This document shows positions 55,176 to 63,919 of a stretch of DNA of 64,000 bases, piece after piece. The translations under genes and the position numbers were made by a program. The stretch covers positions 806,001 through 870,000 of the forward strand of contig NZ_CP133133.1 in NCBI RefSeq assembly GCF_030908625.1, read 5' to 3'. The notes below the pieces were generated by a model. That model was given only the letters and a program-made list of their open reading frames with translations. It was not told the DNA's origin and ran no database searches. Numbering within the stretch: position 1 is the first letter of the stretch; the number at the start of each line of letters is the position of its first letter. This stretch comes from Paludicola sp. MB14-C6. Lineage in GTDB: Bacteria; Bacillota; Clostridia; Oscillospirales; Ruminococcaceae.

Positions 55176-56258
55176 TTGAAACAAAATGTATTAGTTGCGA
55201 TGAGTGGTGGAGTTGATAGCTCAGTTGCTTGTGTATTATTAAAAGAAAATTATAATTTAATTGGTGTTACCTTAAAATTACATGAAACCGATGAAATTAA
55301 ATTAGATAAAACAAAAACATGTTGTTCCCTATTAGATGTTGAAGATGCAAGAAGTGTTGCTTTTGCTTTAGACTTCCCCTATTTTGTTTTTAATTTCGGT
55401 GATAAATTCGAAGAACAAGTAATTAACCGCTTTACACAAAGTTATTTGAATGGTGAAACACCAAACCCCTGCATTGATTGTAACCGTTATATTAAGTTTG
55501 ATGCGTTGATGAAACGTGCAGAACAATTAAATCAAGACTATGTTGCAACCGGCCACTATGCGCGGCGGGAATACGATAAAGAATCTGGACGCTATCTTCT
55601 AAAGAAAGCAAAAGACAGTTCAAAAGATCAGACATATGTTTTATACAGCTTAACGCAAGAGCAATTAAGTAAAATTTTATTTCCGTTAGGTGACTTAGAA
55701 AAATCGCAAGTACGTGAAATTGCGTTAGCGAATGGCTTTATCAATGCGCAAAAGCCTGACAGCCAAGACATTTGCTTTGTGCCGAATGGGAAGTATGCAG
55801 AATTTATCAAGCAGCATACGAAAAAAGTAATTCCAAAAGGAAATTTCATTGATGTAAGCGGTAACGTAATTGGAACACATAATGGTATTATTTCGTACAC
55901 CGTCGGTCAAAGGAAAGGACTTGGAATTGCTTCTTCGGAACCTTTTTATGTGGTAGAAAAAGATCCGATTGCAAACACCGTTACCCTTGGCAGAGAAAAC
56001 GACTTATATCGATCCGATTTGATTGCAAATGATATAAACTGGATATCAATTGAAAAGCTGAATGCACCAATGCGTGTAACTGCTAAAACTCGATATAGCC
56101 AAAAAGAACAACCCGCTACTATTACGCCACTCAACGAAAATGAAGTACAAGTATTGTTTGATGAACCACAACGTGCAATCACGAAAGGGCAAGCAGTTGT
56201 ATTTTATGATGGAGACCGCGTTGTTGGTGGAGGAACGATAACACAAAGCAAAATATAG
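55176..56258 (+). CDS. mnmA: tRNA 2-thiouridylase MnmA
   Basis: A TTG at 55176, six bases after GGAGG, is the likely start; 360 residues. VLVAMSGGVDSSVACVLL (ATP-binding), NPCIDCNRYIKF and QDICFVPNGKY (catalytic Cys pair) are present, with DQTYVLYSL. It places sulfur on U34 of several tRNAs in the cytoplasm. The nadA gene follows after 13 bp. Confidence 0.96.
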   Translation: MKQNVLVAMSGGVDSSVACVLLKENYNLIGVTLKLHETDEIKLDKTKTCCSLLDVEDARSVAFALDFPYFVFNFGDKFEEQVINRFTQSYLNGETPNPCIDCNRYIKFDALMKRAEQLNQDYVATGHYARREYDKESGRYLLKKAKDSSKDQTYVLYSLTQEQLSKILFPLGDLEKSQVREIALANGFINAQKPDSQDICFVPNGKYAEFIKQHTKKVIPKGNFIDVSGNVIGTHNGIISYTVGQRKGLGIASSEPFYVVEKDPIANTVTLGRENDLYRSDLIANDINWISIEKLNAPMRVTAKTRYSQKEQPATITPLNENEVQVLFDEPQRAITKGQAVVFYDGDRVVGGGTITQSKI

Positions 56259-56271
56259 TTAGGAGAAAAAC

Positions 56272-57186
56272 ATGATTAAAGACTTACAAGAACAAATTAT
56301 CAAGCTAAAACAAGAAAAAGATTTTTATATTCTTGCACATAGCTATCAAGCAAAAGAAATTGTTGAAGTTGCAGACTTTACAGGAGATTCTTTTCAATTA
56401 AGTTTAGCAGCACAAAAAGTACCAAATAAAAACATACTTCTTTGTGGTGTGCATTTTATGGCTGAAACTGTGAAAATGCTTTCACCTGAAAAAAATGTAT
56501 ATTTGGCAAATCCAATAGCAGGTTGCCCTATGGCAGAACAATTAGAGCCTGAAATGATTGAGTATTTGAAAAAACAAAACCCTGATTATACTGTGGTGGC
56601 ATATATAAACACAACAGCAAATTTAAAATCTGTTAGCGATGTTTGTGTTACCTCATCTTCTGCTGTTAAAATTGTAAATAATATTGAAAACAACAATATT
56701 CTTTTTATTCCCGATTGCAACCTCGGCGATTATATTAGCAAGCAATTACCTCACAAAAATATTAAGCTTGTGCAGGGTGGTTGTCCTGTTCACGCAGCAG
56801 TAACCGAACAAGATATTATTAATGCAAAAGCAGCCCATCCTAATGCAAAGGCATTGGTACATCCTGAATGTACTCCTGCCGTATTAAAACACGCTGATTA
56901 TATTGGTTCCACTTCCGGTATTGTAGAATATGCAATGAAATCTGACTGTCGTGAGTTTATTATCGGAACTGAGATGAGTATTGCAGAACATTTACAATAC
57001 GCTTGTCCTGAAAAAGATTTTTATATCTTATCTAAAAAAATACTTTGTCCAAATATGAAGCTGACAACCTTAGTGGATGTATTTAAAACTCTTAACGGAA
57101 CAGGCGGATTAGAAATTCAAATGAGCGATGAAACGATTGCAAAAGCTAGAGTTTGTGTAGATGAAATGATCCGACTCGGCAAGTAG
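56272..57186 (+). CDS. nadA: Quinolinate synthase A
   Basis: 304 residues. The three Fe-S Cys are in IAGCPMAEQ, VHPECTPAV and ILCPNMKLT; HSYQ and GVHFMAETVKML are family motifs. It condenses iminoaspartate with dihydroxyacetone phosphate to quinolinate for NAD synthesis. No nadB or nadC is next to it. It lies in an operon with mnmA, and an Rrf2 regulator gene follows. Confidence 0.96.
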   Translation: MIKDLQEQIIKLKQEKDFYILAHSYQAKEIVEVADFTGDSFQLSLAAQKVPNKNILLCGVHFMAETVKMLSPEKNVYLANPIAGCPMAEQLEPEMIEYLKKQNPDYTVVAYINTTANLKSVSDVCVTSSSAVKIVNNIENNNILFIPDCNLGDYISKQLPHKNIKLVQGGCPVHAAVTEQDIINAKAAHPNAKALVHPECTPAVLKHADYIGSTSGIVEYAMKSDCREFIIGTEMSIAEHLQYACPEKDFYILSKKILCPNMKLTTLVDVFKTLNGTGGLEIQMSDETIAKARVCVDEMIRLGK

Positions 57187-57300
57187 CTTGCGAAATTCTT
57201 TCTGATATGATAACATAGTGATACGCTGTTACGTTTATGGTTTAAATTAGCGTATGCTTTAAAATAAATTTGAAAGACTTACAAAAAGGAATGGTCATAT

Positions 57301-57738
57301 ATGAAAATTTCGACAAAAGGACGTTATGCTCTCCGCTTAATGCTAGATTTAGCAGTTAATTTCAATGGTGCATATATACCACTAAAAGAAATTGCAATTA
57401 GACAAGGCATATCTGATAAATATTTAGAGCAAATTATTATTCAACTTAATAAGGCGGGGTTTGTTAAAAGTATAAGAGGTTCACAAGGTGGCTATAAGCT
57501 TGCTAATGAGCCCAAATACTATACTGTAGGCAGTATTCTTCGTTTAATGGAGGGTAGCCTTTCCCCTGTTGCTTGCTTAGATAATCCAAGCGAAACTTGT
57601 GACAGAGTTTCAGATTGTGTTACATTGGAAGTTTGGATAAAACTAAAAGAAGCAATTGACTCTGTTGTAGACAACATAACGCTGCAAGATTTAGTTGACA
57701 GACATTTTGAAAAAGGCACATGTGAATATTATATATAA
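57301..57738 (+). CDS. Rrf2-family regulator (IscR-like)
   Basis: 145 residues. MKISTKGRYALRLMLDLAVN and a winged helix (SDKYLEQIIIQLNKAGFVKS) are followed by CLDNPSETCDRVSDC, three Cys with IscR-type spacing that could hold an Fe-S cluster. It may control Fe-S or sulfur genes. Nearness to Fe-S enzyme NadA and sulfur-using MnmA fits. It ends at a terminator. Confidence 0.92.
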   Translation: MKISTKGRYALRLMLDLAVNFNGAYIPLKEIAIRQGISDKYLEQIIIQLNKAGFVKSIRGSQGGYKLANEPKYYTVGSILRLMEGSLSPVACLDNPSETCDRVSDCVTLEVWIKLKEAIDSVVDNITLQDLVDRHFEKGTCEYYI

Positions 57739-57770
57739 TAAAAGCCAGAAGTCCATCCTTCTGGCTTTAG
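57739..57770 (+). terminator. Terminator of the Rrf2 gene
   Basis: AAAGCCAGAAG-TCCAT-CCTTCTGGCTTT at the gene end (one unpaired base). Confidence 0.85.
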
Positions 57771-57835
57771 ACTGTCAAAAAGTAAAATTTAATTTTATAT
57801 TTGCAAGATTTCAGTTTCTTTCTAGCTATGAAGTT

Positions 57836-57866
57836 ATTGGGCTATCCGCCCAAACCTGACTATGCT
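57836..57866. repeat. TTGGGC-hairpin repeat, copy 1
   Basis: ATTGGGCTATCCGCCCAAAC plus CTG, then ACTATG. TTGGGC-TATCC-GCCCAA is a perfect hairpin. A nearly identical copy is at 62805-62835. Confidence 0.7.
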
Positions 57867-57954
57867 TTAATTCTCAAAATTGGCTTTTATTATTTGACAA
57901 ACTGCCTGATAAGGGATAATATAGAAATATATACCACACGAAAGTAGGTGTCTT

Positions 57955-58578
57955 ATGAAACGAATTCTTCTTACTATAATTCTTCTCACATCTATTATCT
58001 TAACTGGTTGTTCATCCAATTCAATGTCCAAATCCACAAAAGCTGATTTGCCGAAAAATCCAACAGTAAAACACATTGCACTTACCAAAGAAGAAAAAGA
58101 AATTGCTACTGCTACTTGTAATACTTTAGAAAAATTTATTATAAAAAAAGATAAAGTTTACGATATTGAAGTATCATACTATCATAATGGTAAGATTATA
58201 CCTCAAACAGCATTGCTAGGCGTTGACTCAAAAGGTAAAGACCTTCCTGTCATTATTAGCAAAGAGATATTGCCTGATAATAAAAAAGAATTATGGCATA
58301 TTGGAGCTGATGGTGGATCTTCGTTCTATTTGGATTTTTTGCCAATTGAAGGAAAGTGTGCAACTTTATCTGGAGTTACCTATGAAGCCTTTAATCTGGA
58401 AAAAGGAAAAGAGTATCTGCTTTATTATGTTGCTTATAAAAAAGGGAATTCTATACGTTCCGGATATCCCATTTTCTTGAACTGGGATAGTACAGATAAC
58501 AAATTAGAACCATTAAAAGAATTTGAATATGTCATACTAGTTACTATTAAATTAAGTAATACTCCTGGATACAAATAA
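57955..58578 (+). CDS. Lipoprotein, unknown (tandem paralogue 1)
   Basis: 207 residues. A signal peptide with lipobox ILTGC precedes a mature part starting SSNSMSKSTKADLPKNPTVK. The C-terminal region has KGKEYLLYYVAYKKGNS and FEYVILVTIKL. The function is unknown. It shares a nearly identical first ~170 bp with the next gene. Confidence 0.75.
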   Translation: MKRILLTIILLTSIILTGCSSNSMSKSTKADLPKNPTVKHIALTKEEKEIATATCNTLEKFIIKKDKVYDIEVSYYHNGKIIPQTALLGVDSKGKDLPVIISKEILPDNKKELWHIGADGGSSFYLDFLPIEGKCATLSGVTYEAFNLEKGKEYLLYYVAYKKGNSIRSGYPIFLNWDSTDNKLEPLKEFEYVILVTIKLSNTPGYK

Positions 58579-58603
58579 TTAAATGAAACATATGGAGGTA
58601 TTT

Positions 58604-59236
58604 ATGAAACGAATTCTTCTTACTATAATTCTTCTCACATCTATTATCTTGGCTGGGTGTTCATCCAATTCAACGTCCAAATCCACAAAAGCTGATTTGC
58701 CCAAAAATCCAACAGTAAAACATGTAGTACTTACCAAAGAGGAAAAAGAAATTGCTGCTGCTACTTGCGACCGTATAGCAAAATTCGTTTTTGAAAAAAA
58801 TAAACTATATGATATTACAGCATATTCTTATCACGATGGCGCGCTTACGCCTCGCCCCCTTGTAATGAAAATTGACTCAAAACAAAAGAATATACCAATT
58901 ATTTTCTCTAGCCACTCGTTTCACGACGAACAAAATAACATGGTTCAAGAAAACTGGACTATTTTGGCGAATGAAACTCGTGCTGATTTTCCTTTAAACC
59001 TTTTTTCAAAGGGTAAAGCCTTAAATTGCGCATATGGGATAGGCGATGAAGCGTTCCAAATGGAAAAAGGCAAAGAATATGTGCTTTATTATGTAGCGTA
59101 TAAAAAAGGAACCGAGTTTAAAACCAAATATCCAATCTTTTCAGAATGGGATACAACAGAAAATAAAATTGAACAACTAAAAGAGTTTGATTATGTTTTG
59201 CTGTTTACAGCAAAGCTGAGTGATACATCTAAATAG
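58604..59236 (+). CDS. Lipoprotein, unknown (tandem paralogue 2)
   Basis: ATG at 58604 after GGAGG; 210 residues. Lipobox ILAGC; the opening 47 bases are identical to paralogue 1. The middle (PLVMKIDSKQKNIPIIFSSH) differs strongly, while KGKEYVLYYVAYKKGTEF is conserved. The pair arose by duplication and then diverged unevenly. Confidence 0.78.
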   Translation: MKRILLTIILLTSIILAGCSSNSTSKSTKADLPKNPTVKHVVLTKEEKEIAAATCDRIAKFVFEKNKLYDITAYSYHDGALTPRPLVMKIDSKQKNIPIIFSSHSFHDEQNNMVQENWTILANETRADFPLNLFSKGKALNCAYGIGDEAFQMEKGKEYVLYYVAYKKGTEFKTKYPIFSEWDTTENKIEQLKEFDYVLLFTAKLSDTSK

Positions 59237-59278
59237 TAAAAAAGCAAGGGAAAATTCCCTTGCTTTTTTACTATTTAG
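59229..59278. terminator. 50-bp palindromic terminator shared by two converging genes
   Basis: CTAAATAGTAAAAAAGC...GCTTTTTTACTATTTAG is a perfect palindrome including the stop codons of the lipoprotein gene and of the small gene to its right. T tracts on both strands make it bidirectional. Confidence 0.92.
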
Positions 59279-59427
59279 ATTGGTTTTGCTTTATCGTGTC
59301 CATGCTTTGCTTTTCCTTTAATTTCAGGTACAGGAGCCACATCATTTTTCGGCATATGCATTTTATGATTACTTTGTGTACCATGAGGATCTTTTGGATC
59401 CGGTCTTCTCATTCCCGCTTTTGCCAT
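59275..59427 (-). CDS. Small conserved-looking basic protein, 50 residues
   Basis: ATG at 59427 encodes MAKAGMRRPDPKDPHGTQSN, then HKMHMPKNDVAPVPEIKGKA and KHGHDKAKPI. It is rich in Lys, His and Pro with no membrane segment. AAAGGA lies upstream, and the gene ends at the palindromic terminator. It resembles small unannotated clostridial proteins; no function known. The 59428-59772 gap to its right is AT-rich and holds no supported gene, only the promoter region of the CheY-like gene. Confidence 0.65.
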   Translation of the reverse strand: MAKAGMRRPDPKDPHGTQSNHKMHMPKNDVAPVPEIKGKAKHGHDKAKPI

Positions 59428-59772
59428 ATCTACACCATCCTTTTTTTAATGCAATTTTCATTAAAACATTTGGGGCAAATTCTCTATCTGTAGTATGAAC
59501 CAAAGCAATCTTAATATGTGAATAATCTTGAATCCCTTTACATATTTCTTTATTTTAATACATCTGTTTTATGTGGTTAAATCATAAATGATAGTAAAAT
59601 CAAGTTTATATCGCTACAACTCATTACTATAATATCAAATTAGAAAGAAACCATAATTTAGTTCGATTATTAACTTTTGGATAAAATACATAAAAAGTCT
59701 TGTTAATGTAAAATTATTATTATATAATATAGTAAAATATTTTAAATATCATAAGAAAGTAAGGGAACGGTT

Positions 59773-60153
59773 ATGACAATGAATGAAATTAAAATTTTAA
59801 TCTGTGATGATTCGATTCTTGTACGCAAAAACTTAAAAAAATTTTTAACTTCACTAGGCTGCTCTGAAATTTATGAGGCCGTAAATGGTCAAGAAGCAAT
59901 TGAAAAATACAAGGAAAGTAAGCCTGATCTTGTTTTTATGGATATTGTTATGCCTGTTAAAACCGGATTAGATGCTTTAATTGAAATTCTAGATTTTGAT
60001 ACATCCGCAAAAGTTGTTATGGTATCTTCTGTTGGTACTCAATCACACTTACAACAGGCTATTGAATCAGGTGCTTTTAACTTTGTACAAAAGCCTATTG
60101 AAAATGAGTTCATTCGCAAAATCCTTGAAAACTTTATAAACGGAGGAAAATAA
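59773..60153 (+). CDS. CheY-like stand-alone response regulator
   Basis: 126 residues: LICDDSILVRKNLKKFLTSL (acidic pocket), phospho-acceptor Asp in LVFMDIVMPVKTG, and VQKPI. Receiver domain only. A CheX-like protein follows after three bases, which suggests this pair is the regulator and its phosphatase. No flagellar or chemotaxis array genes are nearby. Confidence 0.92.
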   Translation: MTMNEIKILICDDSILVRKNLKKFLTSLGCSEIYEAVNGQEAIEKYKESKPDLVFMDIVMPVKTGLDALIEILDFDTSAKVVMVSSVGTQSHLQQAIESGAFNFVQKPIENEFIRKILENFINGGK

Positions 60154-60156
60154 GCT

Positions 60157-61056
60157 ATGTTCACTCAGTTTTTCGGTAACTTTCTTTTGAATCAAAATTT
60201 TATCACCGGTCAACAACTGGCAAAGGCATTTTCCATACAAAAAACAACCCGAGTGAAACTAGGAGTTTTAGCAATTAACGCCGGATATATGACTGCAAAA
60301 CAAGTTGACGAAGTGCATACTGCTCAAGGAAAAACAGATAAACGTTTTGGTGATCTTGCTTGTGATATGGGATTTTTAAACAAAGAACAAGTATTAAGCT
60401 TATTAGCTCAGCAAACCTCCTCTCATTTATCACTAGGTCAAGCACTCATCGATTTAAAATATATGACCAACGAAGAATTTGAATACGCTTTAAACTCATA
60501 TGAAAGAAAACATTCCATTACCGATATTGATTTTACTGATATACAAAATTCAAAAATTCACACAATCATTAACGATTTTTATCAATTCGACTCATTAGAA
60601 GATACGAAAAGCTATACCGACTATATAACTTTATTATTTAAAAATATCATTCGCTTTATTGGTGATGATTTTATTCCCCTGAAACCCCAACCATTAAAGC
60701 AAATACATATTGATTGCATAACATCGCAAAGTATCACAGGTGCATTTCAAGCGTTTACCGCTATTACTTCAGATGAAAAAACTTTCATACAATTCGCAAA
60801 TCGGTTTGCAAACGAGGAATTTATAGAAGTGAATGAGTATATTCTTGCATCTGTAGCTGAATTTTTAAATCTCCATAATGGTTTATTTACGGTAAATATG
60901 TCTGATTCACGACAAATGGAACTTGAAATTCTTCCTCAATGCATTGATAACGATAAGGTGCTTTCTTTTAGCGAAGAGGCTTATCTAATTCCAATTACAT
61001 TTTCCTTTGGAACTATCGTTATTATTCTATCAAGCAACATCCCATCCATAACATAA
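60157..61056 (+). CDS. CheX-like phosphatase with N-terminal repeats
   Basis: 299 residues. The N-terminal ~110 contain repeats of the form LGxxxxxxGxxxxxQ (KLGVLAINAGYMTAKQVDEV, RFGDLACDMGFLNKEQVLSL, SLGQALIDLKYMTNEEFEYA) like MshEN/GspE-N domains. The C-terminal ~130 look like CheX (TGAFQAFTAI, NEYILASVAEFLNLHNGLFT). CheX dephosphorylates CheY. The MshEN-like part may bind cyclic-di-GMP, which would link to the GGDEF/EAL protein; this is inference. Confidence 0.78.
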   Translation: MFTQFFGNFLLNQNFITGQQLAKAFSIQKTTRVKLGVLAINAGYMTAKQVDEVHTAQGKTDKRFGDLACDMGFLNKEQVLSLLAQQTSSHLSLGQALIDLKYMTNEEFEYALNSYERKHSITDIDFTDIQNSKIHTIINDFYQFDSLEDTKSYTDYITLLFKNIIRFIGDDFIPLKPQPLKQIHIDCITSQSITGAFQAFTAITSDEKTFIQFANRFANEEFIEVNEYILASVAEFLNLHNGLFTVNMSDSRQMELEILPQCIDNDKVLSFSEEAYLIPITFSFGTIVIILSSNIPSIT

Positions 61057-61101
61057 TTAAAAACAGCAATCGATTGATGCTTCGATTGCTGTTTTTAATT
61101 A
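61053..61101. terminator. Bidirectional terminator after the CheX-like gene
   Basis: ATAATTAAAAACAGCAATCG pairs with CGATTGCTGTTTTTAATTAT. Confidence 0.9.
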
Positions 61102-61155
61102 TGTTAACCTCGACAATTGAATGAGTATTACTATCACTTTTGTGAGCCATATACT

Positions 61156-61857
61156 TTATAAATCGTCCTGTCTTTCATAAAAGCTTGACTCTGTCATACC
61201 TTCGGGTGCTGCTGCCATAGGGACTAAATCAATAGCTTGTGTAGATATTATTCCATCAAATATCGGAATGTTATAATAATTTGCCGTCATGAAATTAGGA
61301 TGAGTAGCTTTTAAATCATAAGTTACAAACGGCTTTTCAGTACTCGGCGCCTCTGATAGATTTTTATCTACTGTGTGAAGAGAAATGGCTTCTGTTTGGC
61401 CTGCGATGTTTGTTTTTAAAGTTGCGATAACATACTTTTCCTCGCCAAATTTTTTAGATATTTCTACCGTTACATTCTCAACCGGATAAGTTCTTCTTGC
61501 CGTAAAAGCTTGTGCTTTCAGCATTCCTTTTGCAGGAAAATCTCTTGCAAACTGCTGATATTGCTCTTCAATTGACGCAGTTGATTGAGGAGGTGCTGGC
61601 GTTGGGGTAGCCGGTGTCGGTATAGCTTGCCTTGTTTGTGGGATGACTTGTTGTGGACGTGGCGGTGCCTCCTGCTGTGTCATTGACTCCATAACAGGTA
61701 CTGCTAATTCGTAATCATTAGGATCATATGTATGTCTTCTATTCACTACTTTCGGCTGACCGTTTGCCTTTCCTTTTGATTTTTGATAGTAGTCCAACAT
61801 TTGATTATTATAATACTCCTTCATTTGCTCCATATTCATATTATCAAATTTACTCAT
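61156..61857 (-). CDS. Pro-rich protein with carboxypeptidase-regulatory-like C-domain (spore-type)
   Basis: ATG at 61857 after GAGGTG; 233 residues. A helical N-terminus (MSKFDNMNMEQMKEYYNNQM), a Pro/Gln-rich linker, then a beta-rich domain: GMLKAQAFTARRTYPVENVT, TNIAGQTEAISLHTV and NIPIFDGIISTQAIDLVPMA. This domain type is found in clostridial spore cortex and coat proteins. A role in spores or the cell wall is plausible; no catalytic domain is seen. Confidence 0.7.
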   Translation of the reverse strand: MSKFDNMNMEQMKEYYNNQMLDYYQKSKGKANGQPKVVNRRHTYDPNDYELAVPVMESMTQQEAPPRPQQVIPQTRQAIPTPATPTPAPPQSTASIEEQYQQFARDFPAKGMLKAQAFTARRTYPVENVTVEISKKFGEEKYVIATLKTNIAGQTEAISLHTVDKNLSEAPSTEKPFVTYDLKATHPNFMTANYYNIPIFDGIISTQAIDLVPMAAAPEGMTESSFYERQDDL

Positions 61858-61989
61858 TCGCACTTCACCTCATAATAATTCTATAAAAATGTACTCTTTT
61901 TATTATATGATAGCTTTTAAGTAAAGTTTCTAAAACTATGATAAAGAAGTATACAGCAAACCATTTTTCTATAATATTTATAAAAAGTA

Positions 61990-62020
61990 TTGACTCTTAC
62001 GTTACGTAATAGATTATGCT
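61990..62020 (+). promoter_or_regulatory. MerR-type promoter with TTACGTTACGTAA operator
   Basis: TTGACT (61990-61995) and TATGCT (62015-62020) have a 19-bp spacer, the spacing used by MerR activators. The 13-bp palindrome TTACGTTACGTAA (61997-62009) sits within it. Confidence 0.75.
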
Positions 62021-62054
62021 ATACTTATGAGAAGAAAATACCAAGGAGTAAATT

Positions 62055-62792
62055 ATGAAAAAGACTGTTCATGAAGTTTCAAAGTTAACGGGAATTAGTA
62101 TACGTGCCCTTCATTATTACGATGAAATCGGTTTGCTAAAGCCTAGTGAATACACAAATGTTGGATATCGACTCTATGATACTGCAGATCTAGAACGACT
62201 ACAACAAATCTTGTTTTTCAAAGAGCTTGATTTTCCGCTAAAAGAAATAAAAAATATCTTTGAACAGCCGTCATTTGATAAAACCGATGCATTAAAAAAG
62301 CAAAAAGAGCTTCTCATACTCAAACAAAATCGATTATCCCAACTAATTGATTTAATCAACCTAAACTTAGAAGGAGGAAACAATATGAGTTTCAAAGAAT
62401 TTGATATGAGTGAAATTGAAGCTGCACAAAAACAATATGCAGTAGAGACTAAGGAACGATATGGGAAGACCAAAGCATATCAAGAAAGTGTAGAAAAAAC
62501 AAGCAAATATAATCATTCCGATTGGAAAAATGTTGGATTAGCTGCAGAAAAAATATACCAAGGCTTTATTGGTGCAATGAATCAAGATGTTGCAAGTGAA
62601 GAAGTACAAAAGCTAGTTGCAGATTGGAAAGATTATATTACAAAATATTTTTATGAATGTACCAATGAAATTTTAGCCGGCCTTGGTGAAATGTATGTAG
62701 CTGACGAACGCTTCACAAAAAACATCGACCAACATAAAAAAGGTCTTGCACAATTTATGAGCCAAGCTATCAAAGAATATTGTAAAAAATAA
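62055..62792 (+). CDS. MerR-family regulator with TipAS domain
   Basis: 245 residues. The DNA-binding part is MKKTVHEVSKLTGISIRALH, YYDEIGLLKPSEYTNVGYRL. A dimerisation helix follows, then a TipAS antibiotic-binding domain (YGKTKAYQESVEKTSKYNHS, then YTKYFYECT-like helices and MYVADERFTKNID). TipAS proteins bind thiopeptides and similar drugs and activate their own promoter; the promoter upstream has the right form. Confidence 0.92.
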   Translation: MKKTVHEVSKLTGISIRALHYYDEIGLLKPSEYTNVGYRLYDTADLERLQQILFFKELDFPLKEIKNIFEQPSFDKTDALKKQKELLILKQNRLSQLIDLINLNLEGGNNMSFKEFDMSEIEAAQKQYAVETKERYGKTKAYQESVEKTSKYNHSDWKNVGLAAEKIYQGFIGAMNQDVASEEVQKLVADWKDYITKYFYECTNEILAGLGEMYVADERFTKNIDQHKKGLAQFMSQAIKEYCKK

Positions 62793-62804
62793 GGTTGATT
62801 TTAT

Positions 62805-62835
62805 ATTGGGCTATCCGCCCAAACCTGGCCATGGT
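62805..62835. repeat. TTGGGC-hairpin repeat, copy 2
   Basis: ATTGGGCTATCCGCCCAAAC plus CTG, then GCCATG. It shares the core with 57836-57866 and also lies 3' of a rightward regulator gene. Confidence 0.7.
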
Positions 62836-62849
62836 TATCAACATGCTAA

Positions 62850-62878
62850 AACTCGCTTATTTTAAGCGAGTTTTTTAA
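62850..62878 (+). terminator. Terminator of the TipAS regulator gene
   Basis: ACTCGCTT-ATTTT-AAGCGAGT followed by TTTTT. Confidence 0.88.
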
Positions 62879-62954
62879 TTTTAAGAAACAATTTCGAAAT
62901 TTCTTAATATGATAAAGTAACCGTAATTATATTACATATAGAAAGGGACTTAAT

Positions 62955-63914
62955 ATGAGCAATTTAATAGAAAAGCTATCTCAAATACGGAAAGAACAAG
63001 GAGTACATGCATTGCAAAATTCTCTGGAAGCCTTATTTACCCAAAATCAAGACCAAGCAATTGAACTTGTCAATGATCATTCTATCCCCTTTCCTTGGCT
63101 ATTTTTTTCGTTACCTGTTATAAAAAAATTATATTTATTTGAAGAGTTAAACGAACGTAATATTTGTGCTTTAAAGCTTTGCGCACATATCCAAAGAAAT
63201 TTTAAGCTGCAAGCTCGGGTATTTCCCTACTCTTACGAAAACAAAGACTCCTATTACCCTATTTTAATATGGATGTTTGAAACTGGAATAGCAGAAGATG
63301 GTTTCAATGATGACTACGACGAGATTATGGATGGTGTAGTATCATTGCTCATTCACAATTATCAAGAAACTACAATTTTACCTCAAATTTGTGAGCTGAT
63401 CTACGACAGAAACCGTAAAGGCACATTTTATCATGATTTAATTTGGGCGTATTTTCGTTCTAACAATCATGAGGCTTTAGCCTATATTGCAGAGCATTTT
63501 CGCTCCAAAAATCCAAAAGATATCCGATTAACATGCAAATTGCTACACTGTGATATGCCTGAAACAGATAACCCTGAACAGTATTATTACATGTTTATGA
63601 ATTGGTATGACGAAAATAAGCCTTATCTTTCATTCACAGATGAATTTTTTCAAAAGACAAATAAGCCACAAGTATTTCAAGTGGACATGAATGCAAAATA
63701 CCTTACTAAACCTGTTCAGGGGAATCCAGAAATGACAGAAAATGAGGCTAATCACCTCATGGAGTTTCAAAACAAACCGATTGAAGACCAAATACTATTA
63801 TCTCATTTTGCCCATACACTTAATAAACAAAGCCAAGAAGCTTATAACCGATTTATGAGTTTTCCCGTTTCTCAGCAACTGGATATTGCAAGAAATTCAA
63901 CGAGAGAGGTTTAA
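62955..63914 (+). CDS. Unknown helical protein
   Basis: 319 residues with AAAGGGA before the ATG. Mostly helical and polar, with aromatic-rich segments (HSIPFPWLFFSLPVIKKLYL, PILIWMFETGIAEDGF). It has no membrane helix and no recognised motif. A second gene starts five bases after its stop in the same direction. Confidence 0.7.
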   Translation: MSNLIEKLSQIRKEQGVHALQNSLEALFTQNQDQAIELVNDHSIPFPWLFFSLPVIKKLYLFEELNERNICALKLCAHIQRNFKLQARVFPYSYENKDSYYPILIWMFETGIAEDGFNDDYDEIMDGVVSLLIHNYQETTILPQICELIYDRNRKGTFYHDLIWAYFRSNNHEALAYIAEHFRSKNPKDIRLTCKLLHCDMPETDNPEQYYYMFMNWYDENKPYLSFTDEFFQKTNKPQVFQVDMNAKYLTKPVQGNPEMTENEANHLMEFQNKPIEDQILLSHFAHTLNKQSQEAYNRFMSFPVSQQLDIARNSTREV

Positions 63915-63919
63915 CGAGT

